From assembly GCF_023650515.1 (NCBI RefSeq), contig NZ_CP096016.1, forward strand, positions 676,513 to 740,512: DNA of 64,000 nt, written 5' to 3'. The notes beneath the pieces were generated by a model. The model saw only the letters and a program-made list of their open reading frames with translations, did no database searches and was not told where the DNA came from. This DNA is from Alkalimarinus coralli (GTDB lineage: Bacteria; Pseudomonadota; Gammaproteobacteria; Pseudomonadales; Oleiphilaceae). Made by a program: the position numbers and the translations under genes. Below, piece after piece: positions 1 to 7,345 of this stretch; the stretch's first letter is position 1; the number at the start of each line of letters is the position of its first letter.

Positions 1-332
1 TGGCGGCAGATATAAAGCCTATATTATCTGAAATTCTATCTGTATCCAGTTCGGACGGAGAGTCTTTTGTTTGCGCTTTGGGGAACTTATGTGGTGTGAC
101 TCCACTGCCAGGTCAAAGCAACTCTGAGGAAATACTTGAGGATCCTATTAGCGAACGTGAAAAGGGCGTGCTGGAACTCATTGCTCAAGGCTTTTCTAAT
201 CAGGATATTGCAGATAAGCTGTTTATATCCCTTCATACGGTTAAAACTCATGCCAGAAAAATTAACAATAAGTTGGGGGTCAAGAGCCGAACTCAAGCGA
301 TTGTAAAAGCAAGGCAATACGGCCTATTGTAG
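1..332 (+). CDS. LuxR-family regulator, MalT-like C-terminus (5' partial)
   Basis: The frame is open from the left edge to the stop at 330-332, so the gene is cut by the window; a TTG at 78 is not needed as a start. The last ~65 residues are a LuxR-type helix-turn-helix beginning at [20 protein letters not shown], followed by the recognition segment [20 protein letters not shown]. The wording of this segment and the ending QYGLL are typical of large MalT/AlkS-like (LAL) ATP-dependent activators rather than two-component response regulators. The ligand, partner domains and targets lie outside the window. The next gene is convergent. HTH family is certain; the MalT-like subfamily is likely. Confidence 0.85.
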   Translation, partial: AADIKPILSEILSVSSSDGESFVCALGNLCGVTPLPGQSNSEEILEDPISEREKGVLELIAQGFSNQDIADKLFISLHTVKTHARKINNKLGVKSRTQAIVKARQYGLL

Positions 333-382
333 GGATCAGGTGAGATGTCCAGAATGCAACGCCTTATTTAGCGCTGTTAGTG

Positions 383-784
383 CTATTTTTGGAAGAGCTT
401 GTCTGAGCGCTGCTTGGCTTTTTGCTTTATTTCTGGGGTGATGTGGGCTGCCAGCGCACCTATAGCGGCAATCATGACGGCTACATCATCGGTATATCCC
501 AAAACGGGGGTTAGGTCAGGGATCGTGTCAATTAAACTAATAAAGTAGCCTAGCGCTCCGGCAATTACGGTTTTACACCATATCGGCGTGTCTTTCGCAC
601 GGGCCGTGTAGTAAAGGATCAGTGCGTTATATATAGCCTCATGGCCTGCTGCTGATGCACTGGATTTAACTTTTTCCCAAAAAGACGCCTCAGTTACTTT
701 ATCTGAATGGGTATTGTCCATTACAGCTGGCTTTGCCTTATCGCTATTTGTCTTTTTCCCGCTTTTTCTGCTCGTATGAATCAT
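383..784 (-). CDS. YkvA-like DUF1232 membrane protein
   Basis: The 133-residue product has a charged, low-complexity N-terminus (about residues 1-30). The DUF1232 core follows, with the family signature GYFISLIDTIPDLTPVLGYT-DDV around residues 78-102, flanked by hydrophobic stretches that may be membrane associated. No biochemical role is established for this family. The gene ends about 50 nt from the convergent LuxR-type gene and starts about 40 nt downstream of the Bax-like gene on the same strand, so the two may be cotranscribed. Family assignment is by motif; function is unknown. Confidence 0.8.
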   Translation of the reverse strand: MIHTSRKSGKKTNSDKAKPAVMDNTHSDKVTEASFWEKVKSSASAAGHEAIYNALILYYTARAKDTPIWCKTVIAGALGYFISLIDTIPDLTPVLGYTDDVAVMIAAIGALAAHITPEIKQKAKQRSDKLFQK

Positions 785-822
785 AAGCTTACCCTCAATC
801 TCAGAAGCTACATTTGATCATG

Positions 823-1641
823 CTAGCTTTTTTGGTCGAGTGATGACAAGTTATTAAAGCGTATCATTGACTTGATTTCATCTACGTAATCCTGCCCTCT
901 CTCGGAGTAGCCCGCGAGGCCGTTCGCTAATTGGATGCCATTGACTGGCGTGTTCTTCTGCCTCAATTGGCGTCGAATTTCTCGCAGTTCTGCATACTCT
1001 GCATGTCTGTTTAAGTTAAGAATGTAGCTTTCGACAGACTTGGAGACAGTGTCAAATTTAGCTACCTCATGGGTGGCATCTTTACTCCTGCGCTCGGGTA
1101 CTAAACCGCACCCTCTCGAGAAACACCATTGACCGAAGAGGTTGTTCCCCTTGACTGCAAATCGGGATGTACCCCAGGCAGATTCATTTGCAGCTTGAGC
1201 TAATACAAGAGAAAGCGGAATGCGGTCGACTTTAGTGAGTAGTTGCCTGAAAAACTTATTTCGGTCACTTAACTTGCTTGTTACGCGATATTTTTTTGCG
1301 ACGTTCGCCAGGTATTTTTTGTCTTGCGCTGTTAAGGCTGACTTCTGTTGTAGTGAATGGATTGTTTTCCGCTCAATAATAACGTTGTGATTTACTGCTT
1401 CAATAATCGGTGTTAAGTAGCTGAAAAAAAGTTGTTTTTTTTCTTGGGTATTAAAAATCTGAGTAAACTTAGGAAGTGGCTCACTAGGGAGTGTTTTTGG
1501 TTTATTTGGGAGTATTCCCGCAACAGTATCGATTGACCGAGATTGGCTATGTAGAGTGGCGGTATACGCGCCAAGGAAAAAAGATAAAATAAGCGTTATT
1601 GATAAGGAAAAACAGAGGATGCGTTGATTGCTTGTCAGCAT
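823..1641 (-). CDS. bax: Bax-type glucosaminidase (peptidoglycan hydrolase)
   Basis: The 272-residue product has one N-terminal hydrophobic segment (about residues 10-30), then a linker and a C-terminal glucosaminidase fold. The fold shows SLVLAQAANESAWGTSRFA, with Glu153 as the expected catalytic acid, and then GNNLFGQWCFSRGCG. E. coli Bax and its relatives share this layout. The expected role is to cleave N-acetylglucosaminyl linkages in periplasmic peptidoglycan while anchored to the inner membrane. The YkvA-like gene follows on the same strand. Only the family role is known; no direct function is shown here. Confidence 0.85.
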   Translation of the reverse strand: MLTSNQRILCFSLSITLILSFFLGAYTATLHSQSRSIDTVAGILPNKPKTLPSEPLPKFTQIFNTQEKKQLFFSYLTPIIEAVNHNVIIERKTIHSLQQKSALTAQDKKYLANVAKKYRVTSKLSDRNKFFRQLLTKVDRIPLSLVLAQAANESAWGTSRFAVKGNNLFGQWCFSRGCGLVPERRSKDATHEVAKFDTVSKSVESYILNLNRHAEYAELREIRRQLRQKNTPVNGIQLANGLAGYSERGQDYVDEIKSMIRFNNLSSLDQKS

Positions 1642-1745
1642 ATTTTTTGAAAACCTTATAGTTTAGAATGCATATTAATCAGCTAACTAGCTAGTGTAGT
1701 TTAAATCATAGTTTTAACTGAAATTTATAGGGTTATTAATTTAAC

Positions 1746-2036
1746 ATGAAAGCTATTATCGCGTTGGGAAAAATTATTACTCTGATATTCTGGGTAGCCG
1801 TGATTGCGAGTTTGTTTGAGGTGTTCTCAGAAACGGCGTCTGCAATGCTAGGTTGGGCGGGGGCGGCTGTTCTAATCGTTCATTTTATCGAGGTAGCGCT
1901 GTTTACCAAACGATTTGGTGATAAGTTAATTGAACCAAAATTCGACAAGTTGATGGTGCTTGTTTTTGGTATTTTTCATGTATTGCCATTCCTTGTAAAT
2001 CAGTTAAAAGAAGAGGCAAATGCATCATCGCGGTAA
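1746..2036 (+). CDS. DUF1145 (YhhL-like) small membrane protein
   Basis: This 96-residue, very hydrophobic protein has three likely membrane helices (about residues 5-27, 31-52 and 66-84). The pattern HFIEVALFTKRF followed by a second helix with FGIFHVLPFL is typical of the DUF1145/YhhL family, whose function is unknown. It is divergent from bax (104 nt apart) and convergent with the large lipoprotein gene. A hairpin lies just past its stop. Confidence 0.7.
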   Translation: MKAIIALGKIITLIFWVAVIASLFEVFSETASAMLGWAGAAVLIVHFIEVALFTKRFGDKLIEPKFDKLMVLVFGIFHVLPFLVNQLKEEANASSR

Positions 2037-2051
2037 GTAGGCTAAGGACTA

Positions 2052-2082
2052 AGCCTTGATTTCTGTCTTCGAAACCAAGGCT
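2052..2082. terminator. Hairpin between convergent genes
   Basis: AGCCTTG at 2052-2058 pairs with CAAGGCT at 2076-2082, and TTTC/GAAA extends the stem after one mismatch. It sits in the 57-nt gap between two convergent genes, so it may stop transcription from both sides. There is no strong T-run on either side. Confidence 0.45.
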
Positions 2083-2093
2083 GAAATGGATCT

Positions 2094-4589
2094 TTACTCT
2101 ATCTCTATGCTTAAACTCTGTTCTTTTAGCGCATATACCAACCCTAGTGTTGCTTTAGTGTTGCTTGCATCATCATAGCCGTGAACCATTAATAAGGTCA
2201 TGAGATTCCCGGCTTCATTAGTTTCTGTTCCTGATTCATCAAAGGCTTGTGACATAAAACCTTTGAGTTTAAGAGGCTCGCCCTGTACGTTCGGGAAGGT
2301 AAATTGAACTACGCCGTCGTTGTCAATTGTGTAGCTGCCGGTGGCCTGTGGAATGTTAACCCCCGTAATAGGTGTAACGACCTGCGTGCTTACATTGTGG
2401 GTGGTCTCAAGCGTATTGAATGTTAGCGTTGCGGATGATGCTCCGGTAAGTGAAAGTATGGAGTTGTTATAGTTTCGTAATACATTGCTTGCTGCGTTGG
2501 CACCAAAACTATTACCGGCTAATCGGTATTCTGCTCCGATCCGGTTGACTGGGGCGACAGCCCTTAACTTCATTGCATGCAGCAGACCTTGACCGTTTGC
2601 TGTCTCGTTTTGAGTGACAGTAATCATGTTTCCATCGGGAGTTGAGGATGCTTGATTGCGTTCATCTGCATTGCCTGGCGCAGATACCGTGAGACGGCCC
2701 AAATGAAGCTCTTTTATTCCACTATTTGACGATTTTTTGGATGTGGCAACATCATAATTTCTGACGACTAACCCTTCACTGCTTTCCGGAGTGACTGTCA
2801 GGGTCTGAGAGTCATCCCTTGTAAATGAATAGGTTTGATAGTGAAGCTCGCCAGAGGGAGGGATATCCCCCGGTTGGGTTTGGTCAAGCTGTGATGGAGA
2901 TGATGCGTTCCATTTCGAGAGCTTTGCTACTGTCGATAGAATGTTGCCAGAGTTATTTAGTTTTACTGAAAGATTTACAACGCCGTACTCTTTCCCCTGA
3001 ATTTTTGATGTATCTACAAAGCCTTCTCCTTCATTGACTATGGGTTTGCCATCATTCTCGGGAACTTGATTGTGTGAGCTCCATGCAAAAATCATCTGCT
3101 CCTCTAGCTTATCATTACGCGCCCAGCTTGAGTCTTCATTGGCGGTAATTGCATAGCTGCTGCCATTTCTGACAAACGAAGAGAACATGCTCTGCGGGCC
3201 AGTACCGTCTGCATCGGATGCGTACATGAGTTGAATATACGGGTCTGACTGCCAACCTATGCCAGAGGTTGCCGTTTTATCAGTAATCGTTTGAAATGGA
3301 ATCTTGCCTGCAATATAGAACCCTTGGCTGGTTAAAAAGGTATTTCCCGGGGAGGAAGAAAGCGAGTTTCGCAGTGCCGGGGTTAATGACGCATCATTCG
3401 CTGAAGTGAGGTTCAGTGATGTTCTCAGGATAGGGAAGTCTTCGTTAATGTTGGTAAATGATACGTTTAGGTTAGAGGTATTTCGAGTGAGCTCCGGGTA
3501 ACTGACAGTCTCAGCGCTCTCCTCAAACAATGTTGATATCGTTGTGCTGATGGAGGCTCCCTTAGATGCCGAGGCAGGAGTGGTTTGGCTGAAGCTTAAT
3601 GAGAATAGGGTGCTGTTATAACTTTCAATTGAAGACAGATTCTCAATTGTATTCTCAGGGTTTTCGCTGACAGGGGCCAATTCACGCTCAGTGCCTCCAA
3701 CAAAGGCTTCTGGTGTGCGTATGATCTCGTTCAACACCGTTTCTATGTGTGCTTTAAACTCTGCGGTACTGCCCAATAATTCAGAGGCTTGTGTAATGGT
3801 AAAGGATGACGGGATGTCTATCTCATACGCTTGTGTTAAATTGTTCAGGGCGGCCCAAAGGCTAAACTTGGCAAAAGGTTGGCTTTTGCAGCCAACGTTT
3901 TTCCCCCACTCACTGCCATCACCACTACAGGGTAGTATTTCAGTGAGTGCTTCTGGTGTATTCAACTTGCTGTAAAGTGCTTTAACCAGATAGTCAGACA
4001 CTACATTAACGACCACGATTGGCTCGAAGTTTCCTTCTATGCTGGAGTCAATGAAAGGAGCCAGGAGCACTTGATCGTTTTCCAGTGTTACTTTAGCGAT
4101 GATATCAATACGTGCAGGGGGCGATTCATCAAATGTAATGGAGTAGTTACCTAGCGCTGCATTTTCTTTAACGCTATATGAGGGTATCAAAGAGGTTGCA
4201 ACTTCGTTCAGGTTTTCTTCGACTTGAATAATTTCAATTGATTTAGCAGGAACGGTCGTTAGTCCCCGAAATGCATATGCACTGCCAGGTGTGATCAGGT
4301 TAAAAAGGTCCTTTTGCCAGCTGGCGACCATGGCTTCGGTTGCTTCTACTGTCAGGCAGAAGGTTACGCCTGAGGGCGTTGAGCTAGAGCATGAGTTCGC
4401 ATCTGACGTGCCTCCTTCAGTGATTTGTTCATTCTCTTCAGCTGCGTTTCTGGCAAACGCATTCTCTTTGGCTCCGGCCGCTTTAACCGCTTCATTACCC
4501 CCCCCGCACCCTGAAAGAAGTAGTATGAATATCATTGTCAGGGCTGGGAAAATGGCTTTATATGACCGGGTATAGCTGAGTTTTTGCAT
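2094..4589 (-). CDS. Large lipoprotein, unknown function
   Basis: The 831-residue product starts with a clear lipoprotein signal: a basic start, a hydrophobic stretch and the lipobox LLSGC with Cys28 as the lipidated residue, followed by glycines. Residue +2 is Gly, so there is no inner-membrane retention Asp and outer-membrane sorting is expected. The rest is Ser/Thr/Asn-rich and beta-like, without transmembrane helices or a catalytic motif I recognise. The gene stands alone, about 220 nt downstream of yfaZ on the same strand. I do not recognise the family; a surface or secreted structural role is only a guess. Confidence 0.75.
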   Translation of the reverse strand: MQKLSYTRSYKAIFPALTMIFILLLSGCGGGNEAVKAAGAKENAFARNAAEENEQITEGGTSDANSCSSSTPSGVTFCLTVEATEAMVASWQKDLFNLITPGSAYAFRGLTTVPAKSIEIIQVEENLNEVATSLIPSYSVKENAALGNYSITFDESPPARIDIIAKVTLENDQVLLAPFIDSSIEGNFEPIVVVNVVSDYLVKALYSKLNTPEALTEILPCSGDGSEWGKNVGCKSQPFAKFSLWAALNNLTQAYEIDIPSSFTITQASELLGSTAEFKAHIETVLNEIIRTPEAFVGGTERELAPVSENPENTIENLSSIESYNSTLFSLSFSQTTPASASKGASISTTISTLFEESAETVSYPELTRNTSNLNVSFTNINEDFPILRTSLNLTSANDASLTPALRNSLSSSPGNTFLTSQGFYIAGKIPFQTITDKTATSGIGWQSDPYIQLMYASDADGTGPQSMFSSFVRNGSSYAITANEDSSWARNDKLEEQMIFAWSSHNQVPENDGKPIVNEGEGFVDTSKIQGKEYGVVNLSVKLNNSGNILSTVAKLSKWNASSPSQLDQTQPGDIPPSGELHYQTYSFTRDDSQTLTVTPESSEGLVVRNYDVATSKKSSNSGIKELHLGRLTVSAPGNADERNQASSTPDGNMITVTQNETANGQGLLHAMKLRAVAPVNRIGAEYRLAGNSFGANAASNVLRNYNNSILSLTGASSATLTFNTLETTHNVSTQVVTPITGVNIPQATGSYTIDNDGVVQFTFPNVQGEPLKLKGFMSQAFDESGTETNEAGNLMTLLMVHGYDDASNTKATLGLVYALKEQSLSIEIE

Positions 4590-4809
4590 ATGATAAACCG
4601 TTCTGTACTGGGGCTGTGGGTAACGACTCAGCCATTAGTTGGCTAAATGACGAGCACGCATGTATCAAGGTTTCTATACATGCGTGCTGGAAAGACTAAC
4701 TATATTCCAAGATGGAATCGTTATAAAGTGGCTGCGGAGCTGATTGTGACTTGCCTCAAAAACAGATATCAAATCTTTTTTAAAGCACGTGGGTATAATA
4801 TATCTGCGG
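4590..4809. other. Non-coding gap with a 13-bp-stem hairpin
   Basis: This gap separates yfaZ from the lipoprotein gene, both on the - strand. It holds a perfect 13-bp inverted repeat, AGCACGCATGTAT at 4653-4665 and ATACATGCGTGCT at 4676-4688, with a 10-nt loop. A smaller hairpin, AGCCA/TGGCT, lies at 4630-4644. Neither is followed by a T-run on the - strand, so these may be a factor-dependent terminator, an mRNA stabiliser or a 5' leader structure. Confidence 0.5.
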
Positions 4810-5379
4810 TTAAAAGATGAGTTTCATTCCTGCAAAAAGGCCTTTATCCAATGTGACGTCGCTGTGGCCTTCAAGATCAGCATTCAAGTAATGGTAGCCT
4901 ACAAATACATCGGCATTTTGAATGACCCGATAATTTGCTTGAGCTCTTACTCGTGTTAAGTCATCAGCATCACCGAATGACAATATAGATGGGGCGTAGT
5001 GCAAAGCGCCTTCAAATGATAGGCCAGGCACGCTCGGAATATTGAGCCTTGCAAATCCGCCAACTCCAACCGCTCCTCCGTCAACACTATCGTCATCGAA
5101 CCCCGTAGCCTGAATGCCAACACCCGCAGTGGTGGGTAAGTTTCCTACCGCTGTTTGCCCTTTTGCATGAAGATCCAGGTTGACAATATGTCGACTGCCT
5201 TCGTGATACATGTAGCCGGCACCTAGGTCGATATTTGAGCCATTAGGCGTTACATTTACTTGAGAGTGGACGGAGTCGTCACTAATCCGAAGGCTCACGT
5301 CGCTGGCTAGCGCAATGGTGCTTCCTGCAATTAAAGGGAGTGCTGTTGATGCAGCAAGGAACAGTTTAGAAACATTCAT
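4810..5379 (-). CDS. yfaZ: YfaZ-family outer-membrane protein
   Basis: I chose the ATG at 5379, giving 189 residues, because it is followed at once by a signal peptide (MNVSKLFLAASTALPLIAGS, cleaved near ALA-SD) and preceded by AAGGA at a normal distance. The open frame runs 43 codons further up without signal-peptide character. The mature part alternates polar and hydrophobic residues as in a small beta-barrel and ends in F (GMKLIF), the usual C-terminal signal of outer-membrane proteins. It matches the YfaZ family, whose function is unknown. It lies 125 nt downstream of the DUF3187-like gene on the same strand. Confidence 0.75.
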   Translation of the reverse strand: MNVSKLFLAASTALPLIAGSTIALASDVSLRISDDSVHSQVNVTPNGSNIDLGAGYMYHEGSRHIVNLDLHAKGQTAVGNLPTTAGVGIQATGFDDDSVDGGAVGVGGFARLNIPSVPGLSFEGALHYAPSILSFGDADDLTRVRAQANYRVIQNADVFVGYHYLNADLEGHSDVTLDKGLFAGMKLIF

Positions 5380-5504
5380 GTGGGATCCTTTCTGGTAAAC
5401 CATATTATCTGTTGACGCAAAGGGTAAAAGGTTAGGCGTAAAAGGTAAAGTTACATAAGACATTCTGGTCAAAAAATAGTTTAAGCGGGTTGTGTGTGAC
5501 CTCT

Positions 5505-6533
5505 TCACTCAATTAACGCAGTAAATTTTGCAGTAAATACTATGTCGGGTGAGCTCTCTGTAATGAGATCTTCTATTGCTGAAAGCTCTAACCGGTAGAG
5601 GGAGGAAAAGTGTATATCTCCGCCTACTGTTAGCATTAGTGCCGCCTTGCCTAGCTCGTCAGTTTCGCTTTGATAAACGGCGGAGTGAGTGTCGAGTTGC
5701 GTCTTTAGTGTAACTGATTCATTGAGCGACCAACCCATGCCTGCTCTTGCAGACCACACAAGGTTTTTTTGTCTATCAGATAAAGAACCATCTGCATCAC
5801 CTAGGTAGGTTGCACTGCTTCCGGCCCAGAGGTTAATGTCATGGTTCTGAAGGGATACCGGGTCATTAAGCATAAAACCTATCGATAAATCTGTACCGCC
5901 GCTTCCTGTAAGTTTTTCGGAGCTGCCCGTCGGAAGTTTTAGTTCACTCTGCAGTATGATTTCCCGGTCAATTGCAGGCAGTTTGTACAAGTATTTTAAT
6001 CGTATATCTCCAATGCCTGAAGCCGGTGAAGCTAGCCGTGCTTGCGATTTTCCTGCGTCAGTGTATTGAATATCAAAATTGTCATTGGAATCTTCGGTTC
6101 GCTCTCCTTGTGGCATGCCAAAAAGGTCATGCCAATCATAGATCAGGTCATCCAAATAGCCCGCAGAGTGCCTGATATAAGGAATTGAAACTGATAATTC
6201 GGTCTTGTTAGTGACTGCTGCTGCCAAACTGATGTTTGTTCGCCAGGTTTCGCCATCTAATGTTATTGACTCTGAATTAATTGCTGACTGACTGTGGTAG
6301 TTGGCTACCTGTTGCTCAAGCTCGACTCTATAGGTTCCTTTGATATCCAGTGTCCGGTTTGCCAGTGTCGGAAGCCCAAATATCTGTATCATCGGGTTCA
6401 GGTTGACGGTGTTGAATGCTGCACTCGGCTTATATTGTGCTTGGCAGGGGAGTGCTATTGCCATGAAGAGGGATAAGGCAACTAACGCCTGTGTCTGAAT
6501 ATTTATACGGGGGAAGCGCTCTTGGTCAGTCAT
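5505..6533 (-). CDS. DUF3187-like outer-membrane protein
   Basis: The 342-residue product has an N-terminal signal sequence (about residues 12-33, ending CQAQ). It continues with FNTVNLNPMIQIFGLPTLAN, a conserved opening of the DUF3187 family. The rest has the alternating pattern and aromatic girdles of an outer-membrane beta-barrel. No function is established for the family. Its start is 13 nt downstream of the arsR-type stop, so both are probably on one mRNA, and yfaZ follows; the repressor may control both envelope proteins. Confidence 0.6.
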   Translation of the reverse strand: MTDQERFPRINIQTQALVALSLFMAIALPCQAQYKPSAAFNTVNLNPMIQIFGLPTLANRTLDIKGTYRVELEQQVANYHSQSAINSESITLDGETWRTNISLAAAVTNKTELSVSIPYIRHSAGYLDDLIYDWHDLFGMPQGERTEDSNDNFDIQYTDAGKSQARLASPASGIGDIRLKYLYKLPAIDREIILQSELKLPTGSSEKLTGSGGTDLSIGFMLNDPVSLQNHDINLWAGSSATYLGDADGSLSDRQKNLVWSARAGMGWSLNESVTLKTQLDTHSAVYQSETDELGKAALMLTVGGDIHFSSLYRLELSAIEDLITESSPDIVFTAKFTALIE

Positions 6534-6546
6534 CTTGGCAATTTTG

Positions 6547-6888
6547 CTAAGTAAAGTTACTTTTAAGGTGTTCCAGCTCTTCCGCTATTCCATTGCATAC
6601 AATTTCACACAGATCAAAGATAAACGGGGCTGATATGGAGAAGAATGCCTGATTACTCTCCTGGCGGCGTTTAACCATACCTGTTGTACGAAGGATATTC
6701 AGGTGTTTTGAAATGTTGGGTTGAGAGCTCCCCGTAATTTCGACTAACTGGTTTACTGACCTTTCTCCATCTTGCAGTGCATGGAGAATTTTAAGCCTCA
6801 TTGGGTCGCTAAGTAATTTGAACCTGAGAGCAATTTGCTCTAGCGCTTCACTGCTAAGTTGCTTTTGGTTTTGGTCAGATTCCTTCAC
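6547..6888 (-). CDS. ArsR-family transcriptional repressor
   Basis: This 113-residue winged-helix protein opens its DNA-binding core with LSDPMRLKILHALQDGE. The recognition helix region is SSQPNISKHLNILRTTGMVK and the wing is RRQESNQAFFSI. The two cysteines (DLCEIVC near residue 93) are in the C-terminal helix. The N-terminal Cys of sulfide-sensing BigR/YgaV proteins and the classic metal-site ELCVCDL are absent, so the inducer cannot be read from the sequence. It is divergent from a DUF2892 gene, a partner often seen with YgaV/BigR-type regulators, and probably binds the palindrome at 7009-7024. Confidence 0.85.
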   Translation of the reverse strand: MKESDQNQKQLSSEALEQIALRFKLLSDPMRLKILHALQDGERSVNQLVEITGSSQPNISKHLNILRTTGMVKRRQESNQAFFSISAPFIFDLCEIVCNGIAEELEHLKSNFT

Positions 6889-6996
6889 GGCTTCTCGCTC
6901 TTTAGTTGTTATTAAGTTTAGTTGTTATCAAGTTTACTTTTTCTATTAACTATATAGCTTCCATCAACGCTGCTGAATATAACATAAAATTTTCTA

Positions 6997-7025
6997 TTGA
7001 TAATATATCTATATGGGAATATAGT
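6997..7025 (+). promoter_or_regulatory. Sigma-70 promoter with embedded palindromic operator
   Basis: TTGATA at 6997-7002 and TATAGT at 7020-7025 are 17 nt apart, a good sigma-70 spacing, 32 nt before the ATG at 7057. CTATAT at 7009-7014 and ATATAG at 7019-7024 form a perfect inverted repeat around GGGA and cover the spacer and the -10. This is where an ArsR repressor would block RNA polymerase. The assignment to the neighbouring regulator is inferred. Confidence 0.55.
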
Positions 7026-7056
7026 AATTATTTGTTGTTCTATAGGAGAGACAGTT

Positions 7057-7248
7057 ATGACGATTAATCAAGCGTTGAGGTTGCTGGCGGGTAGCGTTGT
7101 ACTAATCAGTTTAATGCTGGGCTACTATGTTGCCCAAGAGTGGCTCTTGCTGACGTTGTTTACAAGCTTAAACTTAATCCAATCGGCGTTTACAAATTGG
7201 TGTCCCGCAATGTGGTTTTTGAGAAAACTCGGTGTTAATGATGGCTGA
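7057..7248 (+). CDS. DUF2892 small inner-membrane protein
   Basis: The ATG at 7057 is preceded by AGGAGA (7044-7049) and gives a 63-residue protein; an upstream in-frame start at 6997 would overlap the promoter. It has the two-helix DUF2892 pattern with NQALRLLAGSVVLISLMLGY and TLFTSLNLIQSAFTNWCPAM. The same fold forms the membrane anchor of YgaP-type rhodaneses, but no rhodanese domain is fused here. It is divergent from the ArsR-type repressor and probably its target. Confidence 0.75.
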   Translation: MTINQALRLLAGSVVLISLMLGYYVAQEWLLLTLFTSLNLIQSAFTNWCPAMWFLRKLGVNDG

Positions 7249-7345
7249 ACAGTTGGTTTGTTAACCGGTTTTATGGGAAAGCTTGTCAAGTCTGTTAGAA
7301 TAGGCGTACTTTTAATGTCTATATTAATATGGTTAGGGCAAGCTG

